Shown one piece after another: positions 16,510 to 24,238 of a stretch of DNA of 64,000 bases. A program made the position numbers and the translations under genes. The notes beneath the pieces are model-generated. The model had not been told where the DNA came from. It did no database searches and worked only from the letters and a program-made list of their open reading frames with translations. Position 1 is the stretch's first letter. The number at the start of each line of letters is the position of its first letter. Origin of the DNA: an uncultured Oscillospiraceae bacterium (lineage in GTDB: Bacteria > Bacillota > Clostridia > Oscillospirales > Oscillospiraceae); contig CATKZP010000015.1 of assembly GCA_949841355.1 (NCBI GenBank), forward strand, positions 1-64,000. Direction: 5' to 3'.

Positions 16510-18594
16510 CTATTTACGCCGCATGAGGCTGCGCCTGGCGGTGAGGGCGGCCCAAACGGCCTCCGCTGCGCCCAGCACGGCCAGCTGCAAGAGCGCGCAT
16601 ACCGCCAGTCCAATCCAGTCCGGGGCGAGGACCTGGGACAAGACGAGCTGGCACACCCGTCCGTACAGCAGCCCGCCCAGCACGCCGCCCGCCAGCACCC
16701 CCGCCGCCGTCAGCGGCAGCAGAGCGCCGAGCATGTCCTGCGTTACCCTGCGGGAATTGGCCCCCAGCAGCCGCAGGCTCCGCGCCGAGGGCGACATGCG
16801 CGCGAAGCTGGCCAGCAGAAATACCGCCGCGCCGATCAAAAACGCCGCCCCGCCCAGCACCGCCAGCCGCAGGGCGCCCTCCCCCATGGACTCCAGGGAG
16901 GACCTGATCTCGGTGTAGCCGTAGTCGTGGTAGCGGAAACGTTTAGCCGCACCGTTTTCCACCATATACGCCTCGAATTCCTCGATTGAACCGTTTTTCA
17001 GCACCAGCGTGTTTAAAAGCGGCGTCACCTTGTCCTCCTCGGCGGCATTGACCACCTCGGGAGCCGACGCTTTGGGTGCCAGCACCGTGTCCCCCCGGAA
17101 GCCGTGACCATCCGGGTCGCAGGGGCGGGCGGGCGTGGAGTACAGCCCCACGATGGTGTAGTCCCGGGTCACGCCCAGCCGGTTTTCCTCCGCCAGCGGC
17201 ATACAGCAGGTGTAGTAGAATCTAATTTCCTGCGTCATCATCATGAAGACCCCTACTCTTGGAGTGAAGTAGGAGGGTTTATAGAGGTCCAGGGTGATGG
17301 TGTCCCCCACCTTTAAATCGTTATACAGGGCGTAGTCTGCCCCTACCAGGCACACTGGAGCCCCGGTCTCGTACTCCTCCCGGGTGATGAACCGCCCCTC
17401 CAGCAGGGCGGATTCCTCCTGGCAGAACTGGGACAGGCCCTGGATGTTGTCGGTGAGCAGCACGGCGGCGGAGTCGTGGCTGCGCTCAAAGCAGGGGATA
17501 ATTTCCTCCTTCCACACCCGGCCCTCCTCGGTTTCCAGGAAGTCCCGCCAGTCCCCCTCATATTCCGCGTACAGCGGCCAGCTGTTCTCCGGGACGCTGA
17601 CGGTATAACCAATCCCCAGGCTGTTTTTCTCCTCCGGGAGGGGCTTGCAGTCCACATAGAAGTTGGGGGTCAGTGAATAGGGGTGGCCCATACAATCTGT
17701 GGTCAAAGAGGAACCGTCCTCCCCACGGAGGGGAAGGTCTATGTCGAAGGTCTGCCACGGGGCGTCGTTCAGATGGCTGGAGGGGTCTCTGGTACAGTCC
17801 ATCCCTACTTCATCCTGCGTGCAACGGTACCAATAATACTCCGAATGTTCCGGTTCCTCATCGGTGGCTTTTATGATCCGGTACCAGTAGAACACTCTGA
17901 AATCAATGAAATTCCCCCGGAGCAGGTAAGTTTTGCCCACCTCAAAGGGGGCGCGGGGATTCCCGTCCTCGTCCACATCCAGGCCGACGGGGTAAGAAAA
18001 TCGGATCACCCGGGAGTGCTCCGGCAGGTCGTAGGCCTCCATCCGGCACACCGGGTCGATCCACTCAAACCAATAGTGATAGCAGTTCATACTATATGGA
18101 GACTGCCCGACATCCGGGTTCTCATCGATCCGCACGCACCGCACGGCCGCCACCGACTGGGCGTAGCGGCCCTGGTCGTAGGCATCTGCATAGGTCATCG
18201 GGTCCACGGTGCCGGAGCTCATCCCCTTGAGGCCCGGGGTGTGGGCGGCGGTGAGCACATTGGTCTCCCGGCCAAGCACTCCCGGCGCCTGTTCCACCAG
18301 CTCAGCCACCTGGCTGTCCGGAATCCAGGTCTCGCCCTCCGGGCTGATCACAGTGCCGTCGTCCAAGATAGTATAGTTGAGCAAGCCCAAAACGTAGTAA
18401 CTGTATCCAAATGGCATTTGGCTGCCGTTGACGGCGTAGGCCACAGTGGTATATAGGGCGTCCAGCCCGGCGATCTGCCGCCGGAAGGAGGCCCAGACGG
18501 ACAGGCCGATGCAGGAGAAAACGGAGGTCAGCGCCAGCAGCAGAGCCAGCAGGATAACGGCCAAGGGCTGGCGGGCGTTTTGCTTGTGGAACAT
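16510..18594 (-). CDS. FtsX/MacB-type ABC transporter permease, lone
   Basis: 694 residues. TM1 is at about 10-32, followed by a very large extracytoplasmic region (about 33-560), then three TM helices in the last 130 residues with the FtsX signature MSPSARSLRLLGANSRRVTQDML. Only one FtsX module is present, whereas BceB/MacB-like exporters pair TM1 with a C-terminal three-helix unit, so this is a MacB-like topology. No ATPase gene is adjacent. The GGGAGG SD fits the ATG. The substrate is unknown. Confidence 0.85.
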   Translation of the reverse strand: MFHKQNARQPLAVILLALLLALTSVFSCIGLSVWASFRRQIAGLDALYTTVAYAVNGSQMPFGYSYYVLGLLNYTILDDGTVISPEGETWIPDSQVAELVEQAPGVLGRETNVLTAAHTPGLKGMSSGTVDPMTYADAYDQGRYAQSVAAVRCVRIDENPDVGQSPYSMNCYHYWFEWIDPVCRMEAYDLPEHSRVIRFSYPVGLDVDEDGNPRAPFEVGKTYLLRGNFIDFRVFYWYRIIKATDEEPEHSEYYWYRCTQDEVGMDCTRDPSSHLNDAPWQTFDIDLPLRGEDGSSLTTDCMGHPYSLTPNFYVDCKPLPEEKNSLGIGYTVSVPENSWPLYAEYEGDWRDFLETEEGRVWKEEIIPCFERSHDSAAVLLTDNIQGLSQFCQEESALLEGRFITREEYETGAPVCLVGADYALYNDLKVGDTITLDLYKPSYFTPRVGVFMMMTQEIRFYYTCCMPLAEENRLGVTRDYTIVGLYSTPARPCDPDGHGFRGDTVLAPKASAPEVVNAAEEDKVTPLLNTLVLKNGSIEEFEAYMVENGAAKRFRYHDYGYTEIRSSLESMGEGALRLAVLGGAAFLIGAAVFLLASFARMSPSARSLRLLGANSRRVTQDMLGALLPLTAAGVLAGGVLGGLLYGRVCQLVLSQVLAPDWIGLAVCALLQLAVLGAAEAVWAALTARRSLMRRK

Positions 18595-19143
18595 GAAAAT
18601 ACCTCCCAGGGTAGAAAGAGGCCCGGCGGCGGGATTCCGCCGAACCGCAGGTGAAAAGCTGTGGACACTTTACTATGATATAGTATATCAAACGAGGGTG
18701 GGGTTTGTCCATGCCGTTTTGAGGTTGCGGGGAGTAAAATTTTTCAAATTATTTTCGGAGGGTTTGACGAAAAAATGTGAGACAAGTGCAGATGAGCCGC
18801 GAAAAATCCCCCGGCCGGATGGCTGGGGGATTTTGTCGTGCCTCAGTTTACGCGCCTGCGCGCACAACTCCACATAGAATGCAGCAGAGCTGTATTGATA
18901 TGCGGATACGCCGCGCGCTGCGGCCTGTCGCCGGTGAGAGTGGGCGGCGTCGGGTAAGATTGCTTTGACATTTTGTTCCAATGATGCGTCTGGGTGCAAA
19001 ACCAAACTGAGCAGACATTTGCTGAAAATGACGAAAAAGGACTGCGGCGGCGAAAAAACACGAAGCCGCCCTGCGTGGCGGCTTTCCGGATTGAGACTTT
19101 GGAGAGGATTAAGCTGATGTAAATTTAGAAAGATTGCAGGAAT
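18595..19143. other. Non-coding stretch with several hairpins
   Basis: I see no supported gene. Besides the hairpin at 18803-18834, AAGCCGCC-CTGCGT-GGCGGCTT near 19067-19090 is a second stem-loop. The region 18700-18780 is AT-richer than the surroundings. Short open frames here lack SD sites and family-like sequence. Confidence 0.5.
18803..18834. terminator. Stem-loop with AAAATCCCCC arms
   Basis: AAAATCCCCC (18803-18812) pairs with GGGGGATTTT (18825-18834), giving a symmetrical terminator-like hairpin. It is not immediately after any called gene, so it may end an unseen small transcript or be an intergenic repeat. Confidence 0.5.
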
Positions 19144-19323
19144 GTGTACCTTATTGCAACCAAAAGTCCGTCATAACGTGTACCTTTTTGCACTTGAATT
19201 TTATTTCCCAAAAAATTTATAAAAGGTATTGAAAATTCCTAATTTATGTGGTACATTGTTTCTGGAATAGTGCGCGGACCGGTTACAAAAAGGTACACAT
19301 TTTTGTAACCCCCTACCTATAAT
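19144..19323. promoter_or_regulatory. Repeated GTGTACCTTTTTGCA sites, inverted repeat and -10 box
   Basis: GTGTACCTTATTGCA (19144-19158) and GTGTACCTTTTTGCA (19178-19192) are direct repeats 34 bp apart. A third copy lies on the other strand at 19284-19298, inside a perfect 11-bp inverted repeat GGTTACAAAAA / TTTTTGTAACC (19281-19310). TATAAT follows at 19318-19323. The layout fits an operator array before the AP2-like gene. The multiple-end-repeat pattern is also what an IS21-type element end looks like. Confidence 0.55.
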
Positions 19324-19333
19324 GAAGGGGCGA

Positions 19334-19918
19334 ATGCGGGCGATGAGGCATTCCACACGTAAATTGGACCTGACGGGGCAGCGGTTTGGAAAGCTGTCCG
19401 TTCTGGGGCCTGCGGAGAACATCGGCGTGCAGACAGCCTGGCGGTGCCGGTGCGACTGCGGGCGGGAAACAGTGGTCACCACGAAGCGGCTGCGGGCGGG
19501 ACGCACGGTATCCTGCGGCTGCGTCTATGGTAAGAGCATTGGAAAACGGCTGACCTATGTGGATGGAACCTGCGTGGAGATGCTGCGGGCCAAAACGGTG
19601 CGGCGCAACAACACCAGCGGAGTGCCGGGAGTGGGGTGGACGCCGTCCAAGGGTCTGTGGCGGGCTACCATCTGCTTCAAGGGAAAACGGTATTACCTGG
19701 GCGGCTACAAGAGCTTCGAGGACGCCGTCCAGGCCAGAAAGCGGGCGGAGGAAGAGCTGCACGACGGGTTTGTGCGGCAGTTTTCCGGTCTGCCGGAGGC
19801 ACAGAAGCAAACGCCGGTTGTGCCTGATGAGAAAGGAGGCAGCCCAATGGAAGAGGCGATCCCGCCCTGGAACGGCCCCACCGTCACATGCGCCGACGGC
19901 GGTGGGAGCAGGGGGTAG
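19334..19918 (+). CDS. AP2-domain DNA-binding protein with zinc-ribbon-like N terminus
   Basis: 194 residues from the ATG at 19334 (ATGs at 19322 and 19343 are alternatives; AAGGGG lies between the first two). LTGQRFGKLSVLGPAEN and WRCRCDCGRE...SCGC form the Cys-containing N-terminal part typical of phage and mobile-element DNA-binding proteins. GVPGVGWTPSKGLWRATICF and YYLGGYKSFEDAVQARKRAE form an AP2/ERF-like three-strand DNA-binding domain, as in homing-endonuclease families. No nuclease domain is present. The TAG stop falls at the very start of the first riboswitch aptamer, so this gene may read into, or supply transcription to, the c-di-GMP leader. Confidence 0.75.
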   Translation: MRAMRHSTRKLDLTGQRFGKLSVLGPAENIGVQTAWRCRCDCGRETVVTTKRLRAGRTVSCGCVYGKSIGKRLTYVDGTCVEMLRAKTVRRNNTSGVPGVGWTPSKGLWRATICFKGKRYYLGGYKSFEDAVQARKRAEEELHDGFVRQFSGLPEAQKQTPVVPDEKGGSPMEEAIPPWNGPTVTCADGGGSRG

Positions 19919-20002
19919 GGCGCACCGGCAAACCATTGGAAACAATGGGACGCAAAGCCAGGAAGCTTCGGTGCGTTCTTTGCACCATGCTCGTTCGGCT
20001 GC
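19917..20002 (+). promoter_or_regulatory. c-di-GMP-I (GEMM) riboswitch aptamer 1, locus A
   Basis: Contains the near-invariant GEMM core: CCGGCAAACC, a P2 stem CCATT-GGAAAC-AATGG with a GNRA-type loop, GGACGCAAAGCC, then a P3 hairpin GGTGC-GTTCTTT-GCACC and a closing strand. The match to the class I c-di-GMP aptamer is strong along the whole fold. cGAMP-binding GEMM variants cannot be excluded by eye. Confidence 0.88.
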
Positions 20003-20088
20003 ATACCGGCAAAGCGGCGGAAACGCCGGCTACGCAAAACCAGAGGCTACGGGGCGGGAAGCCGCCCTATGCTCGTTCGGTTACCGGG
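20003..20088 (+). promoter_or_regulatory. c-di-GMP-I (GEMM) riboswitch aptamer 2, locus A
   Basis: Directly abuts aptamer 1. It has CCGGCAAAGC, stem GGCG-GAAA-CGCC, then CTACGCAAAACCAGAGGCTACGG and a P3 stem GGGCGG-GAAG-CCGCCC, ending TGCTCGTTCGGTTACCGG. The core is less canonical than in aptamer 1 (ACGCAAAACC in place of ACGCAAAGCC). A tandem arrangement can give steeper ligand dependence or two-input logic. Confidence 0.8.
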
Positions 20089-20123
20089 TACTTTGCGTCC
20101 GTTCAAACGGCAAAGAAAGGAAG
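20089..20123 (+). promoter_or_regulatory. Predicted expression platform and SD, locus A
   Basis: CTTTGCGTCC (20091-20100) is exactly complementary to GGACGCAAAG of aptamer 1 (19948-19957). It can instead pair locally with ACGGCAAAG just before the SD AAAGGAAG. The two pairings exclude each other, so ligand binding should decide whether a hairpin abuts the ribosome-binding site. No T-tract is present, which favours control of translation over termination. Confidence 0.65.
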
Positions 20124-20129
20124 ATTTTT

Positions 20130-23100
20130 GTGAAAAAAACGATTACTAGAGTGTGTGTCTGGGCGCTCTCCGTGATCCTGGTAATCTCGCTTCTGCCGAT
20201 GAGCGCCTTCGCGGCAACGGTTGCGGCGAAACAGGTTTGCGAGAAGGAAGAGCACGAGCACAACGACGGCTGCTACAAAGCCACCGGCGAGACGGAGACG
20301 GTTCTGGTCTGCGAGAAGGAGGCCGAGGGCCATGTCCACACCGACGAGTGCTATGAGCAGCACTATGAGCTGAATTGTCAAGAGCCCAGCCATCAGGATA
20401 AGGTGGGCTGCGCCCACACCGACGAGAAATGCTGGAGCACTTACACCCTGCTGGTGTGCACGGCTGACGAGCACACCCACAGCGATGTGTGCCAGAAGAC
20501 CTGCGACCTGGCTGAGCATCAGCACAGCGAGGAGTGCGGGGAGGAGTGCGCCATCGCGGAGCACGTCCACAGCGATGCCTGCCAGCAGGTGTGCACCGTT
20601 GAGGAGCACACCCATGACGACAGCTGCTGCACCCAGGAGAAGAAGCTGGTCTGCACCCTGCCCGACCAGGCGGAGGAAAAGCACACCGAGGCTTGCTACC
20701 GCTACGTGAAGGCGGAGGACGCCAAGCTGCTGTGCACCCTGACCGAGGACGCCCAGGCTCATGAGCACACCGAGGAGTGCTATGTGACCCAGGATGTCAA
20801 AGAGCTGACTTGTGAGCTGGATGAGCACAAGCACAATGCGGAGTGCTTTACCAACACAACCGAGGACGGCAAGACCTTGGAGCAGGCTCTGAAAGACGCT
20901 CTGGAGGCCGCTGGCAAGGATGGCGCCGAGGATACCCAGGTTATCCTGATCCTCAATGGCCAGACCCTGAATGTTGACCAGCATGGCACCCTGACTAGCA
21001 TCCGTCTGGAAGGCGGCCAGAGCCTGTCCATTGAGGACGGCATTGTGGCCGGCGGTACGATCCAGGGCAAAGGCGACAGCGTGCGCCTCATCACTGTGAA
21101 AAACGGCAGCGTCAACCTGAGCGGCAGCACCGTGCTCACGGGCGGCAACGGCACCGGCGGCGGCGCGATTTACGTGGGCAGCAACGGCAGCCTGAACATG
21201 TCCGGCGGCACCATCACCGGCAATACCGCCATCGTGGGCAGCGGCGTCGCTTCCAACGGCGGCGCGGTCCTGGTGGAAAACGGCGGCAAGTTCGAGATGT
21301 CTGGCGGCTCCATCACCGGCAATACCGCCACTGGCAACGGCGGCGGCGTGTCCGTGGGTCAGAACGGTCAGTTCACCATGACCGGCGGCTCCATCGACGG
21401 CAACGAGGCCGTCGTGGGCGGCGGCGTCTATGTGGGCGTTGACAACAACAATGCCGTCAAGGGCGGCGAGTTCACTCTGTCCGGCGGCTCCATTTCCAAC
21501 AACACTGCCACCAACGAAGGCGGCGGCGTCTTTGTGGACAAGAAATGGGACAAATCGGTGGGTAACTTCACCATGAACGGCGGCGTCATCGACCACAACA
21601 CCGCTATGGCCGGCGAGGGCGGCGGCGTGTATATCAAGGGCGAGGGCACCATCACCAGCGGCGCGATCACCAACAACGTGACCAACACCTACAAGGATCT
21701 GGGCGGCGGCGGCATCTACATTGAGGCCGACGGCGTGCTGACCCTGAAGAACGCCATCATCACCGGCAATACCGCCAACGGCCTGGGCGGCGGCCTTGCG
21801 GCCTGCGTCCACGGCAAGACCTACGTGTATGCCCTTGAGGGCGCGATCATCGCCGGCAACAACGCTCTGGGTCAGGGCCACACCGAGGGATACCAGAACG
21901 GTCAGGGCTCCTACAACGGCAGCTTTACCGACGGTTATTCCTACTGGGCGTCTGCGGAAGACGTGATCAAGAATGCGGCTCAGGACATTTTCGCTGCGGG
22001 CGACGCCTTTGAGGCGAGCCTTGCCAACCCCGGCACCGCGACCAACGGCCAGGGCACTGCCGGCATCATTGTCAGCAACAACCTGCCCCAGGGCAACGGC
22101 GCCGCCAACTGGAGCGGCTACACCTTCTCCTACGTGACCGACGAGGACGGTAAGCCGATGAGGGACAGCAACGACAATTATATCTTTGAGCTGACTGAGA
22201 TCACCGACACCAACAACGGCGTGGTGTACGGCAACCGGCTGGTGTTCCTGACTGCGGACCCCAGCGAGGAGTCTGTGCAGAAGGCCATTGCGGCCATGCA
22301 GGGCGGCGTGATCATCTCCGGCAACCTGTCCACCAACAGCCACGGCGGCGGCATCGCCAACAACGGCGTGCTGACCATCGGTGAAGGCCCCATGACTGGC
22401 ACCAACAGCTACCGGCCCGAGCCGGAGCTGGATAAGACTCTGATGGACACCAACGGCAACGAGCTGGAAAAGGTCGAGGCGTTCCAGTTCCAGATGACCG
22501 ACGCGGACGGCAACGTCGTGGGCACTGTGACCAACGATGAGAACGGCAAGGCCATCTTCAACATGCTGCCTGACTACGTCAACGAGAAGCTCGACAGCTT
22601 CGAGGGCGACGAGCTGGTGCTTGAGCTCTTCGTCACCGAGCTGGCGGACGCCGAGAAGTATTCCAACGTGATCTTCGACGGAACCCAGTACAAGGTGGTC
22701 ATCAAGATCACCCGCACGGTGGAAGAGGTCACCCTCGGCCAGGGTACGGTCTCCATGGAGACCGTGACCGTTGGCGAGCCTGAGATCTGGGTGCTCAAGG
22801 TTGACGAGAATGGCGACGCCGTTGTCGATGAGAACGGCAATCCGGTCTACGAGACTGCGGCGGACGGCATCGCGTTCACCAACAAGTATGTTGAGCCCGG
22901 CAAGCCCATTGATCCCCCCGGCGGCGGCAATAACGAGGACGATCCCGGCGACGACGTGACGCCTCCTCCCACCGAGGAAATCCGTGAGCCTGAGGTCCCC
23001 CTCGAGGAGCTGCCTGAGCGGCCCGAGGAAGCCGAGAAGCGGGAAGAGATCGAGCTGGAGGACCCCGATGTCCCCCTGTCCGACGTGCCCCAGACCGGCG

Positions 23101-23195
23101 ACATTTCTCTGGGCTGGTACGGCGCTGGCATCCTGTCCGCGCTGGGCCTGCTGATGCTGAGCCTCTTCGGGCGAAAGAAGTCCCAGGAGGACTGA
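20130..23195 (+). CDS. Large secreted surface protein, Cys/His repeats, beta-helix, VPQTGD anchor
   Basis: 1021 residues from a GTG start at 20130 with SD AAAGGAAG. A signal peptide (1-28, cleavage after AFA) is followed by about ten Cys/His repeats of the form EHxHxxxC between residues 35 and 260. Next comes a right-handed beta-helix of GGG-(I/V)YV-x-GSLNMSGGTITGN-type repeats (about 300-720), then a Spy0128/pilin isopeptide-like domain (FQMTDADGNVVGTVTNDENG ... GIAFTNKY). The C terminus is a Pro/Glu-rich stalk, the sorting signal DVPQTGD, a hydrophobic helix and a GRKKSQED tail. It should be attached to the cell wall, probably by the class B sortase that follows. Function is inferred as adhesin or envelope structure. 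Confidence 0.9.
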   Translation: MKKTITRVCVWALSVILVISLLPMSAFAATVAAKQVCEKEEHEHNDGCYKATGETETVLVCEKEAEGHVHTDECYEQHYELNCQEPSHQDKVGCAHTDEKCWSTYTLLVCTADEHTHSDVCQKTCDLAEHQHSEECGEECAIAEHVHSDACQQVCTVEEHTHDDSCCTQEKKLVCTLPDQAEEKHTEACYRYVKAEDAKLLCTLTEDAQAHEHTEECYVTQDVKELTCELDEHKHNAECFTNTTEDGKTLEQALKDALEAAGKDGAEDTQVILILNGQTLNVDQHGTLTSIRLEGGQSLSIEDGIVAGGTIQGKGDSVRLITVKNGSVNLSGSTVLTGGNGTGGGAIYVGSNGSLNMSGGTITGNTAIVGSGVASNGGAVLVENGGKFEMSGGSITGNTATGNGGGVSVGQNGQFTMTGGSIDGNEAVVGGGVYVGVDNNNAVKGGEFTLSGGSISNNTATNEGGGVFVDKKWDKSVGNFTMNGGVIDHNTAMAGEGGGVYIKGEGTITSGAITNNVTNTYKDLGGGGIYIEADGVLTLKNAIITGNTANGLGGGLAACVHGKTYVYALEGAIIAGNNALGQGHTEGYQNGQGSYNGSFTDGYSYWASAEDVIKNAAQDIFAAGDAFEASLANPGTATNGQGTAGIIVSNNLPQGNGAANWSGYTFSYVTDEDGKPMRDSNDNYIFELTEITDTNNGVVYGNRLVFLTADPSEESVQKAIAAMQGGVIISGNLSTNSHGGGIANNGVLTIGEGPMTGTNSYRPEPELDKTLMDTNGNELEKVEAFQFQMTDADGNVVGTVTNDENGKAIFNMLPDYVNEKLDSFEGDELVLELFVTELADAEKYSNVIFDGTQYKVVIKITRTVEEVTLGQGTVSMETVTVGEPEIWVLKVDENGDAVVDENGNPVYETAADGIAFTNKYVEPGKPIDPPGGGNNEDDPGDDVTPPPTEEIREPEVPLEELPERPEEAEKREEIELEDPDVPLSDVPQTGDISLGWYGAGILSALGLLMLSLFGRKKSQED

Positions 23196-23235
23196 TCCAC
23201 AGCCTGCATAGCAGGCGGAAGCATAGTGCTAAAAG

Positions 23236-23264
23236 GAGCCGGGGCCCTCAGCGGGCCCCGGCTC
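23236..23264 (+). terminator. Hairpin between surface gene A and sortase A
   Basis: GAGCCGGGGCCC / GGGCCCCGGCTC with a 5-nt loop and only a short T run (CTTGACC). It probably lowers read-through into the sortase gene and so sets the ratio of substrate to enzyme. Confidence 0.65.
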
Positions 23265-23300
23265 TTGACCATGAGCAGAAAAGGGAAGGAATGGACGAAT

Positions 23301-24128
23301 ATGAACCAAAAAGTGGTCAAATTGCTGCGGATTGTACTGTTCGGAGTGCTGATAGCGGCGGTTGGAGTGGTGATCTGGCGTCAAGCGGAGTACGCCGGGG
23401 GGAGAGCGGACTATGACAAGGCGGCGGAGCTGGCGGGCCTGACTGAGACGGCGGCCCCTTCAGCCTCGCCGTCAGCCCAGCCTTCCGGCGGCCCTGCCGC
23501 TGCGGAGGAGACCCTGCCGCCGGAGGAGGAGGCCCCCATCCGCCTGGAGGATGTGGACCTGGCCGCCCTCCAGCAGGTGAACAGCGACGTGATTGGCTGG
23601 ATCTCCATTCCGGACACTGAGCTGTCCTACCCTGTGCTTCAGGGGGAGGACAACCAGTATTACCTCAACCACACCTGGCGGAAGCAGCGCAACGGGGTGG
23701 GGGCGATTTATATGGACTACCGCTTTGATCCGGGCCTGACGGATTTTTACACCCTGATCTACGGCCACCGGATGCACAACGCCACCATGTTCGGCAGCCT
23801 GGCCCGATATGACAGCAAGGCCTACTGGGAGGAGCACCCCAGTGTGTACATAGCCCACGAGGGCGGAGTGAACGAATACGACATCTTCGCCGCCTTTGAG
23901 GCCAGCGTGGACAGCGATGTCTACCGCCGGGGGTTCTCCCAGACGGAGGACCGGGAGGCGTTCATCTCCTGGTGCCTGGAGCAGTCGGTGATCGACACCG
24001 GGGTGCGTCCCACAGCGGAGGGAAGGATCATCACCCTGTCCACCTGCACCCAGAGCGGCGGGGCCGCCACCCGTTGGGTGGTGCTGGCGTCGCTGGCCGA
24101 GACGGAGGAAAACAGCTCCGCCGGGTAA
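23301..24128 (+). CDS. srtB: Class B sortase, locus A
   Basis: 275 residues from the ATG at 23301 (AAGGGAAGGA SD). An N-terminal anchor helix (10-26) and a Pro/Ala/Glu linker are followed by the sortase barrel. Catalytic residues are visible: His156 in YGHRMHN, Cys249 in TLSTC and Arg258 in TRWVV. The features WISIPDTELSYPVLQG and the extra helix before the catalytic Cys place it in class B. It stands alone after the VPQTGD surface protein, so it is probably the dedicated anchoring enzyme. Confidence 0.93.
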   Translation: MNQKVVKLLRIVLFGVLIAAVGVVIWRQAEYAGGRADYDKAAELAGLTETAAPSASPSAQPSGGPAAAEETLPPEEEAPIRLEDVDLAALQQVNSDVIGWISIPDTELSYPVLQGEDNQYYLNHTWRKQRNGVGAIYMDYRFDPGLTDFYTLIYGHRMHNATMFGSLARYDSKAYWEEHPSVYIAHEGGVNEYDIFAAFEASVDSDVYRRGFSQTEDREAFISWCLEQSVIDTGVRPTAEGRIITLSTCTQSGGAATRWVVLASLAETEENSSAG

Positions 24129-24135
24129 TTCCTCG

Positions 24136-24164
24136 TTGACGCGGGCCGCTCAATCTGGCATAAT
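24136..24164 (+). promoter_or_regulatory. Sigma-A-type promoter of the GH13 gene
   Basis: TTGACG-N17-CATAAT, 75 bp before the GH13 start codon. Confidence 0.55.
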
Positions 24165-24238
24165 ATACCGCGTCCGGGCAAGGCTCAGGCGCGCCCCTTC
24201 TGGGAGCGGGACCAATTGACGAGCAGGAGGAATATGCC

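Noticed and set aside
19144-19310. A complete insertion sequence around the GTGTACC repeats
   Set aside because: No transposase frame is associated; only the repeat pattern resembles an element end.
19557-20129. Upstream extension of surface protein A through the AP2 gene and riboswitch
   Set aside because: It would translate the aptamers; the signal peptide begins at GTG 20130 right after a strong SD.
20103-22343. 746-codon open frame antisense to the first surface protein
   Set aside because: A by-product of the repetitive GC-rich beta-helix codons; no SD, no family, wrong composition.
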